Part shown: positions 57,065-64,000 of the stretch, piece by piece
Layout of the letters: the number at the start of each line of letters is the position of its first letter
How positions within the stretch are numbered: the stretch's first letter is position 1
Assembly (NCBI RefSeq): GCF_000511175.1
Contig: NZ_KI866530.1
Location: forward strand, 208,547-272,546
Length of the DNA stretch: 64,000 nucleotides
Reading direction: 5' to 3'
Source of the DNA: Sediminibacterium salmoneum NBRC 103935
GTDB taxonomy: Bacteria > Bacteroidota > Bacteroidia > Chitinophagales > Chitinophagaceae
Translations under genes and position numbers: made by a program
Notes under the pieces: model-generated
Databases searched by the model: none
Told to the model about the DNA's origin: nothing
What the model saw: the letters and a program-made list of their open reading frames with translations, nothing else

Positions 57065-57262
57065 ATGTTAATTATCGATTCTAAAGACTGCGAAAACATC
57101 GACAAGGCACTGAAAAAGTACAAGAAGAAATTCGAGAAAAGTAAGACTTTGTTGCAGTTAAGAGAGCGTCAGGCATTCACCAAGCCGTCAGTTGTACGTC
57201 GTGGTCAAGTGTTGAAAGCTATCTACAAGCAGCAGATCGCTAGCGGAAAGATCGAGGGATAA
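57065..57262 (+). CDS. rpsU: 30S ribosomal protein bS21
   Basis: A 65-residue basic protein: MLIIDSKDCENIDKALKKYKKKFEKSKTLL-type start (shown in part) and REVVQ-like region as QLRERQAFTKPSVVRR. bS21 sits near the 3' end of 16S rRNA and, in Bacteroidota, helps bury the anti-Shine-Dalgarno. It has a strong Shine-Dalgarno site, so the gene could sense free anti-SD, that is, low bS21 (inference). A terminator follows directly. Confidence 0.97.
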   Translation: MLIIDSKDCENIDKALKKYKKKFEKSKTLLQLRERQAFTKPSVVRRGQVLKAIYKQQIASGKIEG

Positions 57263-57285
57263 TATTTCCCTTCTATCATACGATT

Positions 57286-57324
57286 AAGTAGTGTAGATTC
57301 GTTGTAATCTGGACTACTTTTTTT
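57286..57324 (+). terminator. Intrinsic terminator after rpsU, abutting xerC
   Basis: AAGTAGTGTAGATT (57286-57299) pairs with AATCTGGACTACTT (57306-57319), with two internal mismatches, then T to 57324. The xerC ATG follows at once, so read-through would be needed for xerC expression from upstream. Confidence 0.78.
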
Positions 57325-58220
57325 ATGCCCTTACCTCAATATCCCGAAATACAGGAGTTTTTGAACTATCTCAGGTTCGAACGGAGGTATTCCTTTCATA
57401 CCCTGGAAGCCTATCAGCTCGATCTGGAACAGTTTTTCCAGTTTCTGGCCAGCCAGTTTGATGCCCCCGGTTTAAGTGTTATCAGTTCATCCATGGTTCG
57501 TTCCTGGCTGGCAGAGTTAAAGTCTGATCAGATTTCATCCCGGACGATCAACCGGAAAATTTCGAGTTTAAAATCATTTTTTAAGTATTTGTTGAAAACG
57601 GGGGTATTAAAAGCAACCCCTATGACGGCCGTTGTTTCTCCAAAAACACAGAAAAGATTGCCTGTGTATGTAGAGAAAAAGCAGATGGAAGATTTGTTTT
57701 ATACATGCCTTTTTCGGATGATTGGAAGGGAAAAACGGAAAGACTGATTCTATTGCTTTTTTATAGTACCGGTATGCGTTTAAGTGAATTGATGAACTTG
57801 AAACCGGGGCAGATTGATTTTGCCAATTCACAGATAAAAGTGTTAGGGAAGGGCAATAAGGAGCGGATTATACCCGCTGCTGAAGACCTGATGGAACAGC
57901 TGAAAAATTATATAGCTGAAAGGCCTGCAGCCTCTATTGCGGGCAGTCCGCTTTTTGTGAATGAAGCCGGAAAGCCGCTGCATAGCCGAACCGTATACGG
58001 ATGGGTTAATGCCCGTTTGAAACAGGTTACCACCATTGATAAAAAAAGCCCTCACGTGTTACGCCATAGTTTTGCCACTCATTTAATGAATAACGGAGCG
58101 GATATCAATGCAGTTAAGTCTTTGCTGGGACATAGCAGTCTGGCGGCCACGCAGGTTTATACCCACAATACCATCGAGCAATTGAAGAAAGTATACCAGA
58201 AAGCGCATCCTAAAGCCTAG
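57325..58220 (+). pseudogene. XerC/XerD-type tyrosine recombinase, split by a frameshift
   Basis: Two frames make one 298-residue recombinase. The first (57325-57747) gives the N-terminal SAM-like core-binding domain (PEIQEFLNYLRFERRYSFHTLEAY...) and runs to YVEKKQMEDLFYT. The second (from ~57702 to 58220) continues MPFSDDWKGKTERLILLLFYS and carries all catalytic residues: Arg in TGMRLSEL, Lys in LGKGNKERII, His and Arg in HVLRHSFATH, His in LLGHSSLAATQ, and Tyr in QVYTHNT. The join is near 57702-57705 (TATACATG); one added A (ACAATG) restores the frame. It is probably the chromosome-dimer resolvase. A sequencing error is likely, as a Xer pair is normally retained. Confidence 0.85.
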
Positions 58221-58358
58221 CTGTTAAAATTCCAGTAAAATTATCGTCAGGCTCTTGTTTTCCTGAAGAATTCTGATTAACTTAATGGTCCTGTTAAAGG
58301 GTAGTTTTTAACAGGCAGTTCTTTTTAATTTATTGTTTCACCGATTAAATGTTTAACC

Positions 58359-58658
58359 ATGAACGTTAACATTCAAACTGTCCATTTTGACGCAGATGAA
58401 AAACTAGTAGAGTTCGTAAGAAAGAAACTGGCCAAGCTGCCTACGTTTCACGATAAGATTCTCAAAGTGGATGTGTTCCTGAAACTGGATAATGTGGTTC
58501 ACAACATCAAAGACAAAGTGGCTGAGATTAAAGTACATGTACCCAAGCATGAATTCTTTGTAAAATCTTCTTCCAAGTCTTTTGAGGAATCATTTGAAAG
58601 TGCTTTAGATTCATTAATCAATCAAATTAAACGTAAAAAAGAAAAATTAGCCGCCTAA
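58359..58658 (+). CDS. hpf: Ribosome hibernation promoting factor (short HPF/RaiA)
   Basis: A 99-residue protein of the sigma-54-modulation/ribosomal-interface family: MNVNIQTVHFDADEKLVEFVRKKLAKLPTF with a C-terminal KSFEESFESALDSLINQIKRKKEK. It binds the 30S decoding region in stationary phase. It is the short type with no dimerisation domain. It is 138 bases after xerC and ends in its own terminator. Confidence 0.92.
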   Translation: MNVNIQTVHFDADEKLVEFVRKKLAKLPTFHDKILKVDVFLKLDNVVHNIKDKVAEIKVHVPKHEFFVKSSSKSFEESFESALDSLINQIKRKKEKLAA

Positions 58659-58662
58659 AACC

Positions 58663-58687
58663 AAGCTCCCCAATGGGGAGCTTTTTT
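58663..58687 (+). terminator. Intrinsic terminator of hpf
   Basis: AAGCTCCCC (58663-58671) pairs with GGGGAGCTT (58675-58683), loop of 3, followed by TTTT. It lies 4 bases after the hpf stop. Confidence 0.93.
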
Positions 58688-58854
58688 GTTTTATACCGTA
58701 ATATGATTTTTAATTTCCCTGAGACAGTTCAAAACCCGCTGCAATTTTGCTGGCTTCATCTCTTTAATCAGCCGGGCAAATGGCCCGAAAAGCCCCGTTT
58801 TTATCGTTGTTGAAAAAAATGCAGTAAAATCATTAAAAAAAATCTTTGCAAAAT

Positions 58855-58884
58855 TTTGCCAAATAAAGATTTCCATTACCTTTG
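58855..58884 (+). promoter_or_regulatory. Promoter of the tRNA-tuf cluster
   Basis: TTTG at 58855-58858, an 18-base spacer and TACCTTTG at 58877-58884 give a textbook Bacteroidota promoter. It is ~34 bases before the tRNA-Thr gene. The 170 bases upstream hold no gene. Confidence 0.8.
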
Positions 58885-58917
58885 CCATCCCAAAAAATAG
58901 GGAAGTTCTTTTTTTTT

Positions 58918-58990
58918 GCCGAAGTAGCTCAGTTGGTAGAGCAGCTGATTTGTAATCAGCAGGTCGCGGGTTCGAGTCCCATCTTCGGCT
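58918..58990 (+). tRNA. tRNA-Thr (TGT)
   Basis: A 73-base cloverleaf. The acceptor GCCGAAG pairs with CTTCGGC, the anticodon stem CTGAT/ATCAG encloses loop TTGTA-type with anticodon TGT, and the T arm is GCGGG-TTCGAGT-CCCAT. First gene of the tRNA cluster, directly after the promoter. Confidence 0.97.
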
Positions 58991-59037
58991 CTCATTGAAT
59001 CCTGGTTCAGCCCTGCTGAAACAGGTAAAATAAACAC

Positions 59038-59120
<83 letters not shown>

Positions 59121-59159
59121 CATTTCATCTTCGGATGATAGTTCTTTTTTTATGGTTAA

Positions 59160-59232
59160 GCGGAAGTAGCTCAATTGGTAGAGCGATAGCCTTCCAAGCT
59201 ATAGGTCGCGAGTTCGACCCTCGTCTTCCGCT
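59160..59232 (+). tRNA. tRNA-Gly (TCC)
   Basis: A 73-base cloverleaf. The acceptor GCGGAAG pairs with CTTCCGC, the anticodon stem ATAGC/GCTAT encloses loop CTTCCAA with TCC, and the T arm is GCGAG-TTCGACC-CTCGT. Confidence 0.97.
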
Positions 59233-59248
59233 CCATTTTTTTGAGTCT

Positions 59249-59320
<72 letters not shown>

Positions 59321-59478
59321 CAGTGCTCAAGCAAATAGCTCAGTGGTAGAGCATCCCGACTTGTCGGGAAGGTCGTGAGTTCGATTCTCACTAACGGCTC
59401 AGTGCTCAAGCAAATAGCTCAGTGGTAGAGCATCTCGACTTGTCGGGAAGGTCGTGAGTTCGATTCTCACTAACGGCT
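59321..59478 (+). repeat. Two tandem 79-bp tRNA-Thr-derived repeats (pseudo-tRNAs)
   Basis: Units 59321-59399 and 59400-59478 differ at one base (C at 59356, T at 59435). Each keeps the D arm (TAGCTCAGTGGTAGAGC) and the T arm plus acceptor 3' strand (GTGAG-TTCGATT-CTCAC-TAACGGC) of tRNA-Thr(GGT). The 5' acceptor strand is replaced by AAGCAAA, which does not pair, and the anticodon arm is TCCCG-ACTTGT-CGGGA with a 6-base loop. They cannot be ordinary tRNAs. In unit 2 the change makes a G-U pair, so the altered stem is kept. Confidence 0.85.
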
Positions 59479-59637
59479 CTGCACTCAGATTGAAAGGCTC
59501 AGATTGATTTCCCTGGTGATATCCCGTTTAACTGGATTTGTCAGGAAAGAATGGGATAGGTGAGAAAGAAGATAAAACAATGCCTGAGGGAGGGCAGCGA
59601 TATAAATTTTTAAAAACACAACTAAAAACCGATACAA

Positions 59638-60828
59638 ATGGCAAAAGAGACCTTTAAGAGGGAGAAACCTCACGTAAACGTAGGTACCATTGGTCACGTT
59701 GACCATGGTAAAACTACTTTAACTGCAGCTATTACTATTACCTTATCTAAGAAAGGTATGGGTAACGTTGCTAAGAAATATGATGAAATCGACGGTGCTC
59801 CGGAAGAAAGAGAGCGTGGTATTACCATCAATACTGCTCACGTTGAGTATCAAACAGAAAATCGTCACTATGCGCACGTTGACTGTCCTGGTCACGCTGA
59901 CTATGTGAAGAACATGATTACTGGTGCTGCTCAAATGGACGGTGCTATTTTAGTTGTGGCTGCTACAGATGGTCCTATGCCTCAAACCAAAGAGCATATC
60001 TTGTTGGCTCGTCAGGTAGGTGTACCTCGTATCGTGGTATTCATGAACAAGGTTGACCTTGTTGATGATCCTGAATTACTTGAACTAGTAGAAATGGAAA
60101 TCCGTGAGTTGTTAACTTCTTATGGATTCGACGGAGATAATACCCCAATCATTCAGGGTTCTGCAACCGGTGCTTTGGCTGAAGATCCAAAGTGGGTTGG
60201 TAAGATTGACGAATTAATGGCTGCTGTAGATACTTACATTCCATTGCCTCCTCGTCCAATCGATATGCCTTTCTTGATGTCTGTAGAAGACGTGTTCTCT
60301 ATCACTGGTCGTGGTACTGTTGCTACCGGTCGTATTGAGCGTGGTATCATCAAAGTAGGTGAAGCTGTTGAAATCGTAGGTTTAATGGAATCTCCATTAT
60401 CTTCTACTGTAACTGGTGTTGAAATGTTCAAGAAATTATTGGACGAAGGTCAAGCTGGTGACAACGCAGGTTTATTGTTACGTGGTATTGAAAAGAAAGA
60501 TATCCGTCGTGGTATGGTTATCTGTAAGCCAGGTTCAATTACTCCTCACACTGATTTCAAAGGTGAAGTTTACGTACTAAGCAAAGAAGAAGGTGGACGT
60601 CACACTCCATTCTTTAACAAATACCGTCCTCAGTTCTACTTCAGAACAACTGACGTAACTGGTGAAGTTACTTTACCAGAAGGAACTGAAATGGTAATGC
60701 CTGGTGATAATATCAACCTAAGCGTTAAATTGATTCAGCCAATCGCAATGGAAAAAGGTTTGAAATTCGCGATCCGTGAAGGTGGCCGTACCGTAGGTGC
60801 TGGTCAGGTTACTGAAATCATCGAGTAA
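59638..60828 (+). CDS. tuf: Elongation factor Tu
   Basis: A 396-residue GTPase that delivers aminoacyl-tRNA to the ribosome. G1 is GHVDHGKTT, the switch I region has [15 protein letters not shown]3 is DCPGHADY, G4 is NKVD. Domains 2 and 3 follow ([17 protein letters not shown] and GAGQVTEI at the end). Codon use is visibly biased, as expected for a highly expressed gene. It lies between the tRNA cluster and tRNA-Trp-secE-nusG, the normal Bacteroidota order. Confidence 0.99.
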   Translation: MAKETFKREKPHVNVGTIGHVDHGKTTLTAAITITLSKKGMGNVAKKYDEIDGAPEERERGITINTAHVEYQTENRHYAHVDCPGHADYVKNMITGAAQMDGAILVVAATDGPMPQTKEHILLARQVGVPRIVVFMNKVDLVDDPELLELVEMEIRELLTSYGFDGDNTPIIQGSATGALAEDPKWVGKIDELMAAVDTYIPLPPRPIDMPFLMSVEDVFSITGRGTVATGRIERGIIKVGEAVEIVGLMESPLSSTVTGVEMFKKLLDEGQAGDNAGLLLRGIEKKDIRRGMVICKPGSITPHTDFKGEVYVLSKEEGGRHTPFFNKYRPQFYFRTTDVTGEVTLPEGTEMVMPGDNINLSVKLIQPIAMEKGLKFAIREGGRTVGAGQVTEIIE

Positions 60829-60877
60829 TTTGCAAATAAGCCTTAGGGGCTTTCAGCAAAAAACTATATCTTTACAG

Positions 60878-60911
60878 AACAAAGTACTTAGCATCCGCTA
60901 GGTACTTTGTT
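60878..60911 (+). terminator. Hairpin after tuf
   Basis: AACAAAGTACTTAGC (60878-60892) pairs with GCTAGGTACTTTGTT (60897-60911), loop ATCC, with one T-G pair. A short T-rich tail follows. It may end the tuf message or separate it from tRNA-Trp. Confidence 0.7.
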
Positions 60912-60930
60912 TGTAAAAAGAAGTCTAAAA

Positions 60931-61001
60931 ACGGGCATGGTGCAACGGTAGCATACGGGTCTCCAAAACCTTTGATCTGGGTTCGAATCCTAGTGCCCGT
61001 G
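60931..61001 (+). tRNA. tRNA-Trp (CCA)
   Basis: A 71-base cloverleaf. The acceptor ACGGGCA pairs with TGCCCGT, the anticodon loop CTCCAAA holds CCA, and the T arm is CTGGG-TTCGAAT-CCTAG. The outermost anticodon-stem pair is mismatched. The discriminator is G. It lies between tuf and secE, as in relatives. Confidence 0.95.
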
Positions 61002-61039
61002 CAAAAAATCGTTCACTGAACAAACGATCAAACACGGAA

Positions 61040-61234
61040 ATGAATAAGATAGCATTATACTTTAAAGAAAGCTACCAGGAGTTACTTGAGAAAGTAACCT
61101 GGCCTACCTGGTTACAATTGCAACAGAGCACAGTTATTGTGTTGGTAGCTACAGTAATTATTACTGCCATGGTTTGGATAATGGATTTTTCAAGCAACCA
61201 ATTATTAAAGTTAGTTTACTCATTATTCAAGTAG
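61040..61234 (+). CDS. secE: Preprotein translocase subunit SecE
   Basis: A 64-residue single-span subunit of the SecYEG channel. KESYQELLEKVTWPTWLQLQQS is the conserved amphipathic helix, followed by one membrane helix (about 30-50). Place between tRNA-Trp and nusG confirms the call. nusG starts 7 bases after its stop. Confidence 0.95.
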   Translation: MNKIALYFKESYQELLEKVTWPTWLQLQQSTVIVLVATVIITAMVWIMDFSSNQLLKLVYSLFK

Positions 61235-61241
61235 TCCCATC

Positions 61242-61841
61242 ATGGAAGCAGCAGAAAAAATGCAGACCGGCGAATTACCTCAGCAAGAGACCAAATGGTA
61301 CGTATTGCGCGTAGTAAGCGGTAAGGAAAGAAAAGTGAAGGAATACCTTGACAAAGATGTAATCAGAAACGGTTGGCAGGATATTATTAAGCAGATATTC
61401 CTACCAATGGAAAAGGTATACAAGGTTCAGAACGGCAAGAAGGTAATGCGTGAGAAGAACTATTTTCCTGGCTATGTAATGATGGAAGTTTTAGATGGCA
61501 AGTTGAATGATGATATGGTTCAGCATATCAGCAATATCAGCAACGTCATGCATTTCTTAACGGATGGCAAAGGCTCCAAGGGTATGATTATTTCCCTGCG
61601 TAAGTCTGAAGTTAATAAGATGCTGGGTAAGGTGGATGAAATGAATGATATGGGTGTTACCATGAGTGAGCCATTCATCGTTGGCGAAACCATTAAAATT
61701 ATTGAAGGACCTTTCAACGATTTCAACGGCGTAATTGAAGAAGTAAACGATGAGAAGAAGAAACTGAAAGTTACAGTGAAAATCTTCGGACGATCAACAC
61801 CTGTAGAACTGAGCTATATGCAGGTAGAGAAAATTGCATAA
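61242..61841 (+). CDS. nusG: Transcription termination/antitermination factor NusG
   Basis: A 199-residue factor. The NGN domain starts at KWYVLRVVSGKERKVKEYLD and includes the NYFPGYVMMEV and ISNVMHFLTDG stretches. The C-terminal KOW domain has VGETIKIIEGPFNDFNGVIEEV. It couples RNA polymerase to the ribosome or Rho. A terminator follows, and the usual rplK gene is absent. Confidence 0.98.
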   Translation: MEAAEKMQTGELPQQETKWYVLRVVSGKERKVKEYLDKDVIRNGWQDIIKQIFLPMEKVYKVQNGKKVMREKNYFPGYVMMEVLDGKLNDDMVQHISNISNVMHFLTDGKGSKGMIISLRKSEVNKMLGKVDEMNDMGVTMSEPFIVGETIKIIEGPFNDFNGVIEEVNDEKKKLKVTVKIFGRSTPVELSYMQVEKIA

Positions 61842-61861
61842 TTTTTCTTAATATATTTTTT

Positions 61862-61890
61862 AAAGCCACTACAAAATGTAGTGGCTTTTT
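61862..61890 (+). terminator. Intrinsic terminator of the secE-nusG genes
   Basis: A perfect 12-bp stem AAAGCCACTACA / TGTAGTGGCTTT with loop AAA, followed by T. It lies 20 bases after the nusG stop and closes the cluster before the glycan genes. Confidence 0.93.
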
Positions 61891-61927
61891 AATTAATATT
61901 TAATACTTTTACGGCCATCAAAGAATT

Positions 61928-62785
61928 ATGAAAGTTGCACACCTGATCATCACCTACACAAATCCGCTTCAAACGGAGCGAATGATTCAGCAGATGCAAC
62001 ATCCGGATTTTGATTTCTATATTCATGTTGATGCAAAATTTACACTAGAATCACATAGTAATCTGAATCAATATTCAAACGTATATTTTATTCAGAACAG
62101 GGTAGATGTTCAGTGGGCTGCATATAGTACCATTCAGGCTGAATTCAATGGACTGCAGGAAATTCTGGATTCAGCCAGAACCTATGATTTTATCAGTTTG
62201 ATGAGTGGCCAGGATTACCCGATTAAAACTGCGGCTCAAATGCAATCCTTCTTTGAAGAAAGAAAGGGGAAATTATTGTTAAAATACAGGGCTTTCAGCG
62301 GAGAATGGGAAGAGGGGATGCAAAGAGTTAACAAATATCATTTGACCGATTTTAGATTTCGTGGACAATTTTTTCTGGAGAGAATAATCAATACACTTTT
62401 TAAAAGAACCAACCAGCCCAAAGGGATGAAATTTTATGGTAGTTCCATGTTCTGGGCAATCAGTCCGGAAGCTGCAGAATATGTATTACAAACAGTAGAC
62501 AGGAATCTTAAAATGCGTCGTTTTTTCAGGTATTCATGGGCGCCTGATGAATTTTTATTTCAAACTATTTTACTAAACTCTCCCTTTGCAAGTAAGGTTA
62601 TCAACGAAAATTGCCATTATTATAAACATCCCCCGAATACCCCAAGTCCCAAAACTTTTGACATTTCTGATTTTGCAGATATCATTGCTTCGGACCGTTT
62701 ATATGCCAGGAAATTCGACATGGTAAAAGCGCCGGAATTATTAGATAAAATTGATAAATTTCTGGCTACAGAATCACTTGATTAA
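61928..62785 (+). CDS. GT14-like (core-2/I-branching) beta-1,6-N-acetylglucosaminyltransferase family protein
   Basis: A 285-residue glycosyltransferase. KVAHLIITYTNPLQTERMIQQM, FDFYIHVDAKFTLESH, FISLMSGQDYPIKTA and GSSMFWAISPEAAEYV match the core-2/I-branching family (GT14), and SWAPDEFLFQTILLNSPF carries the expected acidic active-site residues. Bacterial members act in glycan or capsule assembly; the actual donor and acceptor are unknown. It starts a second glycan locus 86 bases after nusG. Confidence 0.88.
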   Translation: MKVAHLIITYTNPLQTERMIQQMQHPDFDFYIHVDAKFTLESHSNLNQYSNVYFIQNRVDVQWAAYSTIQAEFNGLQEILDSARTYDFISLMSGQDYPIKTAAQMQSFFEERKGKLLLKYRAFSGEWEEGMQRVNKYHLTDFRFRGQFFLERIINTLFKRTNQPKGMKFYGSSMFWAISPEAAEYVLQTVDRNLKMRRFFRYSWAPDEFLFQTILLNSPFASKVINENCHYYKHPPNTPSPKTFDISDFADIIASDRLYARKFDMVKAPELLDKIDKFLATESLD

Positions 62786-62808
62786 TATTATTCATACCTT
62801 AGTTTCTT

Positions 62809-63192
62809 ATGGCGTATATACTGAATCTGGTTAATTTTAAAGATACCCGTGGTGAGTTGACAGTACTGGACAATGCCGAACGATTACTCCCTTTTAAAAT
62901 CAAACGTGTATTCTATATTTATAATGTAGATGAAACAGCCAGGGGAGGACATAGGCATCACGAAACAGTGCAAGCTGCCATCTGTATTCATGGTTCCTGT
63001 AAAGTCTGGAACAATGATGGGGAGCAAGTAGAGGAGTTTCTGTTAGATAATCCTTCCAAGTGCCTTATTCTGGAAACCAAAGACTGGCATAAAATGTATG
63101 ACTTCTCGAAAGATGCAGTACTCCTTGTTTTTGCTTCTACCACTTTTAATTCTTCCGATTATATTTACGAGCCTTATCCTGAAAAAAAATGA
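62809..63192 (+). CDS. FdtA/QdtA-type sugar 3,4-ketoisomerase (cupin)
   Basis: A 127-residue cupin-fold enzyme. [31 protein letters not shown] (seen in parts), then [18 protein letters not shown] with the metal or substrate His cluster, and [16 protein letters not shown] match the TDP-4-keto-6-deoxyglucose 3,4-ketoisomerases. Its product would be the 3-keto sugar aminated by the next gene, a route to dTDP-3-amino-3,6-dideoxyhexoses. Its stop overlaps the next start in ATGA. Confidence 0.9.
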   Translation: MAYILNLVNFKDTRGELTVLDNAERLLPFKIKRVFYIYNVDETARGGHRHHETVQAAICIHGSCKVWNNDGEQVEEFLLDNPSKCLILETKDWHKMYDFSKDAVLLVFASTTFNSSDYIYEPYPEKK

Positions 63193-64000
63193 TACCGTAC
63201 GATTGTCTTTCCAAAGTTAATGAGCCTTATACCCTTTTATTCGAAAAAAGGTTTAGCCAGTTCCTGGACAAAGGCTGGTATATATTAGGGGACGAGGTTA
63301 AGAAATTTCAGGATGATTTTGCCCGATACAATCAAATGAATCACTGCGTTGGGGTTGCAAACGGACTGGATGCATTGATTCTGGCCATCTGGGCCTTGAA
63401 ATTGCCCAAGGGATCTGAAATAATCGTCCCTTCCAATACCTATATAGCTTCTATTATTTCCATTATACATGCCCACTGCAAACCCGTACTGGTAGAACCT
63501 GATATTACTACTTACAATATTGATCCGCAGAAAATTGAAGAAGCCATAACGCCCAAGACCAAAGCCATAATGGTGGTACATCTTTATGGCAAATGCTGCG
63601 AAATGGACCCCATTTTGTCCATTGCGGATAAACATGGACTGCATGTAATTGAGGATTGTGCTCAGGCCCATGGTGCCAAATACAAAGGTAGAATGGCCGG
63701 TACTTTTGGCATTATGAGTGGATTCAGTTTCTATCCCAGCAAAAACCTGGGTGCACTGGGTGATGCGGGTGCCATTCTGACCAATGATCCGGAACTCTGT
63801 GAAGAACTGAAAATGATTCGCAATTATGGATCACATGGAAAATATTACAATGAAGTAGTAGGATACAATAGTCGTCTCGATGAAATACAGGCACTGTTTC
63901 TGGAAGTGAAACTGCCTTATCTGGATAAAATCAATGATCACAAACGTAAGCTGGCTGCCATGTACCTGGAACAGCTGAAAGATGATTTCATTCTTCCTAT
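63189..64000 (+). CDS. DegT/DnrJ-family sugar aminotransferase, N-terminal part (cut by window end)
   Basis: The frame is open from ATG 63189 to the right edge (about 270 residues). PLP-binding Lys185 is in [15 protein letters not shown], Asp156 in [11 protein letters not shown], and the phosphate loop is [14 protein letters not shown]. It overlaps the FdtA-like gene by 4 bases. With FdtA this suggests an FdtB/QdtB-type 3-aminotransferase acting on dTDP-3-keto-6-deoxyhexose. A C-terminal part and further locus genes lie beyond the window. Confidence 0.9.
   Translation, partial: MIPYDCLSKVNEPYTLLFEKRFSQFLDKGWYILGDEVKKFQDDFARYNQMNHCVGVANGLDALILAIWALKLPKGSEIIVPSNTYIASIISIIHAHCKPVLVEPDITTYNIDPQKIEEAITPKTKAIMVVHLYGKCCEMDPILSIADKHGLHVIEDCAQAHGAKYKGRMAGTFGIMSGFSFYPSKNLGALGDAGAILTNDPELCEELKMIRNYGSHGKYYNEVVGYNSRLDEIQALFLEVKLPYLDKINDHKRKLAAMYLEQLKDDFILP

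Noticed and set aside
59321..59478. Two extra functional tRNA genes
   Set aside because: The 5' acceptor strand does not pair with TAACGGC and the anticodon loop has six bases, so no functional tRNA can form.
59485..59706. Minus-strand ORF across the tuf leader
   Set aside because: It overlaps the start of tuf antisense and shows no coding character.

Overview
The window looks like a chromosomal segment of a Bacteroidota bacterium, most likely from the Chitinophagaceae (Sediminibacterium-like). This placement is inferred, not searched. It rests on the Bacteroidota promoter signature (TTG or TTTG, then TAnnTTTG), the general lack of Shine-Dalgarno sites, a BlaI/M56 regulatory pair with a plug-like tail, CcmD-type and head-GIN proteins, short AMP nucleosidase, and a split tRNA-tuf-tRNA-secE-nusG cluster. 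Coding density is high, GC is moderate to low, and no phage, insertion sequence or CRISPR array is visible.

Layout. 1-10 kb: the 3' end of metX, a penicillin-acylase-family hydrolase, lpxB, and a divergent blaI plus M56-amidase fusion pair with three evenly spaced palindromes in the shared promoter; then surE, an M14 peptidase and a LexA-like repressor. 10-18 kb: a long minus-strand run guaA > binding protein > DUF2256 > DEXH helicase > pdeM > deacetylase. 18-29 kb: a head-GIN lipoprotein with a two-component system, rpsT, sucAB, an RsmB-like methylase, mnmA, ssb and a fasciclin lipoprotein. 29-43 kb: LytTR regulator, lactate/malate dehydrogenase family protein, GH19 enzyme, aspartokinase, broken yitT, queA, ccmC-ccmD, glutamate dehydrogenase family, AMP nucleosidase, and adjacent frameshifted ccmB and tdk. 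43-50 kb: waaA and a nucleotide-sugar operon (aminotransferase, UDP-glucose dehydrogenase, UDP-glucuronate decarboxylase, RfbD, methyltransferase). 50-52 kb: an AT-rich islet with orphan genes, a hairpin-dense non-coding stretch and tRNA-Gln. 52-58.7 kb: GDSL hydrolase, tyrS, RDD protein, hscA, ribE, rpsU, split xerC, hpf. 58.9-61.9 kb: four tRNAs, two tRNA-derived repeats, tuf, tRNA-Trp, secE, nusG. 61.9 kb to the end: a second glycan locus (GT14-like, FdtA-like, aminotransferase cut by the window edge).

The most interesting points are (1) a BlaR1-type M56 membrane protein whose extracytoplasmic part is an intact zinc amidase domain, paired with BlaI and an exactly 20-bp-phased operator array that also faces lpxB; (2) two nearly identical 79-bp tandem units made of a tRNA-Thr body with altered anticodon arm and lost acceptor arm; (3) rpsU preceded by a strong Shine-Dalgarno in a genome that otherwise lacks them; (4) an orphan lipoprotein with a cysteine-rich hydrophobic tail beside a hairpin-dense region; and (5) four single-base frameshifts in otherwise well-conserved genes (yitT, ccmB, tdk, xerC). 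The last pattern looks more like residual sequencing error than biology and should be checked before any of these genes is called a pseudogene.
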